The translations under genes and the position numbers were made by a program. The notes beneath the pieces were generated by a model. The model worked only from the letters and a program-made list of their open reading frames with translations, was not told the origin of the DNA and searched no databases. A stretch of DNA of 45,783 nt from Pontibacter qinzhouensis. GTDB lineage: Bacteria; Bacteroidota; Bacteroidia; Cytophagales; Hymenobacteraceae. Each line of letters starts with the position of its first letter. Position 1 is the first letter of the stretch. Location: contig NZ_VRTY01000047.1 in assembly GCF_008017455.1 (NCBI RefSeq), forward strand, positions 1 to 45,783, given 5' to 3'. This document shows, piece after piece, positions 41,659 to 45,783 of this stretch.

Positions 41659-41688
41659 TCATCCCCCTACCTCCCTTCAAAGGGGGAC
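41659..41688. repeat. Right inverted repeat of the DUF559 cassette
   Basis: 30 bp; TCATCCCCCTACC then TCCCTTCAAAGGGGGAC. The reverse complement equals the left repeat except for one extra base in the central G run. It abuts the TTG start codon. Confidence 0.75.
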
Positions 41689-41708
41689 GTTCTTGAACTA
41701 GTAAAACC

Positions 41709-41766
41709 AATTATTCTAATTAAACTGCTCTTCCAAAGCCTATAGAGCTTTAAAATGTCAAGGGTT
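41709..41766 (+). repeat. 57-bp intergenic element, copy 14
   Basis: AATTATTCTAAT, core CTCTTCCAAAGCC, 3' box ATGTCAAGGGTT. It lies 17 bp before the ligase stop codon and 20 bp beyond the cassette end. Confidence 0.82.
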
Positions 41767-41783
41767 GCCGCTGTACCACCTGG

Positions 41784-44486
41784 CTACACCTCCGCTCTCA
41801 TTCTGGTTCGATCTATGCCGAATTGCAGAATACGGTCTATAAAGTCGTATGGCTTATAGCCGTTAATGGCAGTCTGATGGAAGATGCAGGTGGCCGGAGT
41901 CATGCCAGGGAGTGAGTTAACTTCGATGATGATGGTCTCCACCTCGTCGTTTTCCATCACCCGCACAAAAGCATCGATGCGGGCATAGCCCTCTACCTGC
42001 AGTATCTGCGCTACTCGTTTTAGGTCGGCTTTCACTTTTTCTGAAATCTGCTGCCGCCGCTCAGGGTCGGTGGCATAGCGGGCCGGGGTAATGTTCTGCC
42101 CCTCCCCTGCCAGAAACTTCTCTTCCAGCGACAGCACTTCTCCTTCGGCCAGCGCCTCAGAGGCTTCAAAAATCTCGTACTCCACGGTGCCATCGGGGCT
42201 GTAGCGGGTAAGCAAACCACCTGTAATCTCAAGGAAATGCTTCGCGCCCTCTCTCGAAATCAATGTTTCTATCAGGAAACCTTCTTTGTTCGGAAACTCC
42301 TCTTTAAACCCAAGTGATAAGGTGCGGGCACACGCCGGATCCAGCTCCTCCGTTTCCCGGAAAATCAGGCTCGAAAATGCCTCCAGCTCAGCTCGGTTCT
42401 TTATTTTTTTCACGGCCGAACTACAGCCATCGTCTGCTGGTTTGGCTATAAACGGATAATTAAATGCTGCTTCTATGCTCTGGAAAAAAGCCTCCGGGTT
42501 CTCCTGCCACTCTTCCTTAAAAGCCATACTATGTTTTGCCACAGGCACACCATGTTTAGCCAGCAACTCGTTTGTATCGAACTTGTTGATGGTGATCTGG
42601 GAGGAGCGGATGCCGGAGCCGTTGTAAGGGATATGCAGCTTCTCCAATTCCTGCTGCAGGGCACCGTCTTCGCCCGGTCTGCCGTGCAAGGCAATAAACA
42701 CCACATCCACCAGGTTCTTCAGCTGCGGGTAAGTAAGGCGTTGCGGTTTGTTTAAGATGCCACCGGTGTATTTGCGGGTAATACTGGCAGCCTCCTGCAT
42801 AATCTGCGCCAGCACCGGGTGCGGCTGCCCCCCGTTTTCGAAATGCTGAATCTTCTCCTTAATATCGTCGGCGTTATCTTTGAGCATAATGTTTACCGGA
42901 ATGGTATATAAATGATGCTTCTCGTCTCTGCCGGTCAGGAAAATAGGCAGCGGCTCGTAATCTGAAGAAGAAGAAAGTTTTTCGTAGATGTTGCGGCCGC
43001 TCTCCACCGAAATATGGCGCTCTGAGGAGTAGCCACCCATAATTACGCCCACCCGCACCTTGTCGTGGCGGTGCGCCTGCTCATCTTTTATGGCTTTGTC
43101 GAGGTCCTGCAGCAGCCTTGTAAACAGCACGGTGTCTTTGCCCGATTTCAGGCGCTCGGCCAGCGAAGTCCGGATAATGTAGGTCAGGAACTGCGACGGG
43201 TTCAACCCGATTTCAGCTGCCTGGTGGAAGAAGAAAGAAGACGGTAACATGCCCGAGGTCGTGTTCGGGTCGTTCAGGAACAGCTCGCCGCTTTCGGTAA
43301 TAAAGCCATCGAGGCGGGCATATACGTTAAAGCCAAGCGCGACAAACAGCTTGCTGCAGGCTTCCCTGATGCGCTGAATCTCTTCGGTTGGCAAGTTAAT
43401 CGGTGTAATTTTACGGCTCAGGCCCGGCAGGTATTTAGATCGGTAATCGAATAGTTCGTTGCCCTTCACGATCTCGGTTGGAGGCAGCGCAATAGGCTTT
43501 CCGGTTTCGTCCTGCACCACAATGCACGAGAACTCCTTACCACTCACAAATGCCTCTACCAGCACCAGTTGCTCCCGCTCCACACTGGCTAAGCGTAAGC
43601 TATCAGCGGAGGTACTGCTAAAGGTATGGTTTATCTGCGCCAGCAGTTCCTCCGGATGGTACACCCAGGTGCCATCGGCCAGCACCACCGGCATACCGAT
43701 TCCCTCCCTGATGTCGACGAGCTGTTTCATGCTGGCTACCTGCTTCTCCTCGTCCAAGGCTAGCCACTGCTGCTTGTAAATGGTTTTAGTAAAGAAGCTT
43801 CGCTCCACGGCCTGCTCAAAAGCATTGAAATCTTTTTCGCGCACAATAGACACACCAATAGACGAACCCTGGTGCGGTGCCTTGAGCACCAGCGGCAAAC
43901 CAAGTTCCGAAACAAGTTCTGCAAAGATACCTTCGCGCTGGCTAAGGTCAGACCACTGGTTATAAGAGATAGTTTTGTAGGCCGGAGTAGGGAAACCGTG
44001 CTGGCGGAGCATTTCTTTCTGGGCCACCTTGTCTATGCCGATGGCCGAAGGCAGAATACCGGAACCGGAGTACGGAATATGATACCACTCCAGCAGCCCC
44101 TGTATACTGCCATCTTCGCCATGTGGGCCGTGCAGCGTCAGAAAAGCAAAGTCGAAATGTTGCCGGAACTCGTGGGGCAGCAGGCGCTTGCCGGTTTTGG
44201 CTATAATGGCGTCCTGCTCGGCTATGCTCAGTTCTCCCAACGACTCCATGTACACCTGCAACTGGTGCACGCTCTCGGGCAGCGACTCTACCGGCGGGTA
44301 AAAATCGCGGATGGTGCCTTTGTAAATAAAGCGCCAGTCCAGCAGAATAAAGTTGCCCAGGCTGTCGGCAAACACCGGCACGGCCTCAAACAAAACCTTG
44401 TCCAGATTATCGAAAACTGTACGACCACCTGCAAACGAGATTTCACGCTCGCGCGACGGTCCTCCAAAGATTATTCCTACTCTCAT
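41784..44486 (-). CDS. Fused tandem D-alanine-D-alanine ligase
   Basis: A 900-residue cytoplasmic protein with two complete ATP-grasp Ddl modules, about 1-455 and 477-900. The start at 44486 (MRVGIIFGGPSREREIS) is the family beginning. Module 1 has LPLVLKAPHQGSSIGVSIV, the normal ATP-loop motif, but its metal site reads FLNDPNTTSGM, with Asp where Ddl has Glu (ExN). Module 2 restarts with VRVGVIMGGYSSERHIS. It keeps IIIEVNSLPGMTPAT, the normal metal ligands, but its loop reads FIAKPADDGCSSAV instead of GSSxGV. Ordinary bacterial Ddl is about 300-370 residues and single-module. It would supply D-Ala-D-Ala (or a related dipeptide) for peptidoglycan. Which module is active is not known. Downstream lie the DUF559 cassette and PASTA gene. 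Confidence 0.88.
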   Translation of the reverse strand: MRVGIIFGGPSREREISFAGGRTVFDNLDKVLFEAVPVFADSLGNFILLDWRFIYKGTIRDFYPPVESLPESVHQLQVYMESLGELSIAEQDAIIAKTGKRLLPHEFRQHFDFAFLTLHGPHGEDGSIQGLLEWYHIPYSGSGILPSAIGIDKVAQKEMLRQHGFPTPAYKTISYNQWSDLSQREGIFAELVSELGLPLVLKAPHQGSSIGVSIVREKDFNAFEQAVERSFFTKTIYKQQWLALDEEKQVASMKQLVDIREGIGMPVVLADGTWVYHPEELLAQINHTFSSTSADSLRLASVEREQLVLVEAFVSGKEFSCIVVQDETGKPIALPPTEIVKGNELFDYRSKYLPGLSRKITPINLPTEEIQRIREACSKLFVALGFNVYARLDGFITESGELFLNDPNTTSGMLPSSFFFHQAAEIGLNPSQFLTYIIRTSLAERLKSGKDTVLFTRLLQDLDKAIKDEQAHRHDKVRVGVIMGGYSSERHISVESGRNIYEKLSSSSDYEPLPIFLTGRDEKHHLYTIPVNIMLKDNADDIKEKIQHFENGGQPHPVLAQIMQEAASITRKYTGGILNKPQRLTYPQLKNLVDVVFIALHGRPGEDGALQQELEKLHIPYNGSGIRSSQITINKFDTNELLAKHGVPVAKHSMAFKEEWQENPEAFFQSIEAAFNYPFIAKPADDGCSSAVKKIKNRAELEAFSSLIFRETEELDPACARTLSLGFKEEFPNKEGFLIETLISREGAKHFLEITGGLLTRYSPDGTVEYEIFEASEALAEGEVLSLEEKFLAGEGQNITPARYATDPERRQQISEKVKADLKRVAQILQVEGYARIDAFVRVMENDEVETIIIEVNSLPGMTPATCIFHQTAINGYKPYDFIDRILQFGIDRTRMRAEV

Positions 44487-44646
44487 TCCTGCAAAGGTAG
44501 TAAATTTAGTTACTTCTATACCAATACCAATTGGCTGCAAATGTAACGTGTAAGGCCGGTACAATAGTTTTAATTAAAATTCAAAATTAGAGGTTCAAAA
44601 TTGAGAATTTGGTTTGAGAAGAAGGTTGACTTTCAGGTTCATAGGC

Positions 44647-44703
44647 AATTATTCTAATAAAAACAGCCTTCAGAAGACTTTTCAGCTTTTAGAGGTCAAG
44701 GGT
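44647..44703 (+). repeat. 57-bp intergenic element, copy 15
   Basis: AATTATTCTAAT, AAAAACAGCC, core CCTTCAGAAGAC, 3' box GGTCAAGGGT. It lies between the divergent ligase and pgk starts. That gap of about 515 bp also holds the pgk promoter. Confidence 0.82.
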
Positions 44704-44901
44704 CTGAACCTTTTGAGTATGCCTCGGCGAGGATTTCCAGGATGAACCCATTCAACATTATAATCATTTAACAATTCTACTAGGCAGCAGTCATTCTACC
44801 GTTACTCACTCCACCACCAGCAGCCCTAGACCTGCTCTAACAGTGCCAACAAGAAATAATGATCTTTGTCAGTCGGGGTAAAGAGTTCATATGTAATTAA
44901 C

Positions 44902-44909
44902 TATATTTG
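44902..44909 (+). promoter_or_regulatory. Candidate -7 element for pgk
   Basis: TATATTTG, exact match to TAnnTTTG, 92 bp ahead of the pgk start. No TTTG -33 element stands at the expected spacing, so this is tentative. Confidence 0.4.
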
Positions 44910-45001
44910 TCCATATATCCGCAATAGCAGTATACAGTAGGTAAACCTGTGGCACAGCTGCCAATTGCAGATCAAATTCAAACAAAAAGAAAACACTACT
45001 T

Positions 45002-45783
45002 ATGAGAACAGTAGACAACTACAACTTTGCCGGCAAAAAGGCACTTGTACGTGTTGACTTCAACGTACCGCTCGACAAAGAGTATAACATTACGGACGAC
45101 AACCGTATTCGTGCGGCAGTACCTACCATCCAGAAAATTCTGGCTGACGGTGGTGCTGTTATCCTGATGTCGCATTTGGGGCGGCCTAAAACCGGACCAG
45201 AGGAAAAATTCTCGCTTAAGCACCTGGTAAACCGCCTGTCGCAGGAGTTCCAGACAAACGTGAAGTTCGCCACCGATTGCATTAGCGATGACGCCGTACA
45301 GCTGGCAAACGACCTGCAGCCAGGCGAAATCCTGCTGCTGGAGAACCTGCGTTTTTATAAAGAGGAAGAAAAAGGCGATGCTGCCTTTGCTGAAAAACTT
45401 GCCAGGCTCGGCGATGTATATGTAAACGATGCCTTTGGTACCGCTCACCGCGAACACGCTTCTACGGCAGTGGTAGCCCGTTATTTCCCGAACGACAAGG
45501 TAATGGGCTACGTAATGCAGGCCGAGCTGGAAAATGCCCGCCGGGTACTAGAAAAAGCAGAACGCCCTTTCACCGCTATTATGGGTGGAGCCAAAATTTC
45601 TGATAAAATTATGATTATTGAGCAACTGCTCGACCGTGTTGACAACCTGCTGATCGGTGGTGCCATGTCGTACACGTTTGTGAAAGCAGACAGCGGCGCT
45701 ATTGGCTCATCTTTGGTAGAAATGGACAAGCTGGACCTGGCCAATAAACTGATTAAAATGGCAAAAGAAAAAGGCGTGAACAT
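45002..45783 (+). CDS. pgk: Phosphoglycerate kinase (5' part; continues beyond the window)
   Basis: The first 260 codons of phosphoglycerate kinase, cut by the window edge; complete enzymes have about 395 residues. [20 protein letters not shown] and NVPLDK carry the family's first signature. The substrate-binding segments MSHLGRPK and [16 protein letters not shown] are present, and [14 protein letters not shown] holds the conserved Arg and His positions. [10 protein letters not shown] opens the hinge toward the nucleotide domain. The ATP-binding C-terminal motifs lie outside. It moves phosphate from 1,3-bisphosphoglycerate to ADP in glycolysis. The start at 45002 matches the family; the gene is oriented away from the ligase. 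Confidence 0.95.
   Translation, partial: MRTVDNYNFAGKKALVRVDFNVPLDKEYNITDDNRIRAAVPTIQKILADGGAVILMSHLGRPKTGPEEKFSLKHLVNRLSQEFQTNVKFATDCISDDAVQLANDLQPGEILLLENLRFYKEEEKGDAAFAEKLARLGDVYVNDAFGTAHREHASTAVVARYFPNDKVMGYVMQAELENARRVLEKAERPFTAIMGGAKISDKIMIIEQLLDRVDNLLIGGAMSYTFVKADSGAIGSSLVEMDKLDLANKLIKMAKEKGVN

Noticed and set aside
4948..44703. CRISPR array made of the 57-bp elements
   Set aside because: Copies are dispersed, in both orientations, and not regularly spaced; no cas genes.
44996..45457. 153-codon minus-strand frame opposite pgk
   Set aside because: The plus strand encodes a clear phosphoglycerate kinase; this frame is its shadow.

Overview
The window looks like a chromosomal segment of a Bacteroidota bacterium, most likely order Cytophagales and close to Hymenobacteraceae/Pontibacter. 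This rests on the SusC/SusD pair with a hybrid two-component regulator, a type A sorting domain of the type IX secretion system, genes without Shine-Dalgarno sequences, -7 elements of the TAnnTTTG type, and the protein families present. Genus is an inference. Most genes lie on the minus strand; no ribosomal RNA, CRISPR array, phage or classical transposase gene is visible.

Layout by region. 1-5 kb: SGNH hydrolase, a truncated ThuA-type lipoprotein, a 59-residue orphan ORF, a tandem universal stress protein and an L-lactate permease. 5-8.5 kb: D-lactate dehydrogenase and an acetyl-CoA hydrolase/CoA-transferase, which with the permease and stress protein suggest a low-oxygen fermentation group, then a WYL-like protein. 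9-12.8 kb: an EamA transporter, a repeat-rich gap, and a tightly overlapping trio (FAD-linked sugar-lactone oxidase, ASRT-like protein, DUF2721 membrane protein). 13.2-18.6 kb: a sugar group (TIM-barrel epimerase, maltoporin-like porin, FucP-type symporter, PfkB fructokinase) headed by two LacI-type palindromic operators 210 bp apart. 19.4-20.4 kb: a macrolide 2'-phosphotransferase. 20.8-35.2 kb: a polysaccharide utilisation locus, probably for beta-galactan or arabinogalactan side chains (GH2, GH30, SusD, SusC, and a 1359-residue hybrid regulator). 35.6-37.7 kb: a CAU-anticodon tRNA, a HAD phosphatase and an M50 membrane protease. 38.2-44.5 kb: rhodanese, a T9SS-sorted protein, a PASTA protein, a DUF559 nuclease in a compact inverted-repeat cassette, and a 900-residue fusion of two D-Ala-D-Ala ligase modules. 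45.0 kb to the end: the 5' two thirds of pgk.

The strongest unexplained signal is between the genes. A dispersed element of almost constant length (57-58 bp) occurs at least 15 times, in both orientations and only between genes. It has a 5' box AATTATTCTAAT, a core close to GCCTTCCGAAGG and a 3' box TGCCAAGGGT. Three other repeat families (called B, C and D here) and several perfect hairpins fill other gaps, and one copy of the 57-bp element borders a 304-bp hairpin-bearing unit flanked by perfect 18-bp direct repeats. The second notable structure is the DUF559 cassette, where about 30-bp inverted repeats almost touch both ends of the gene.
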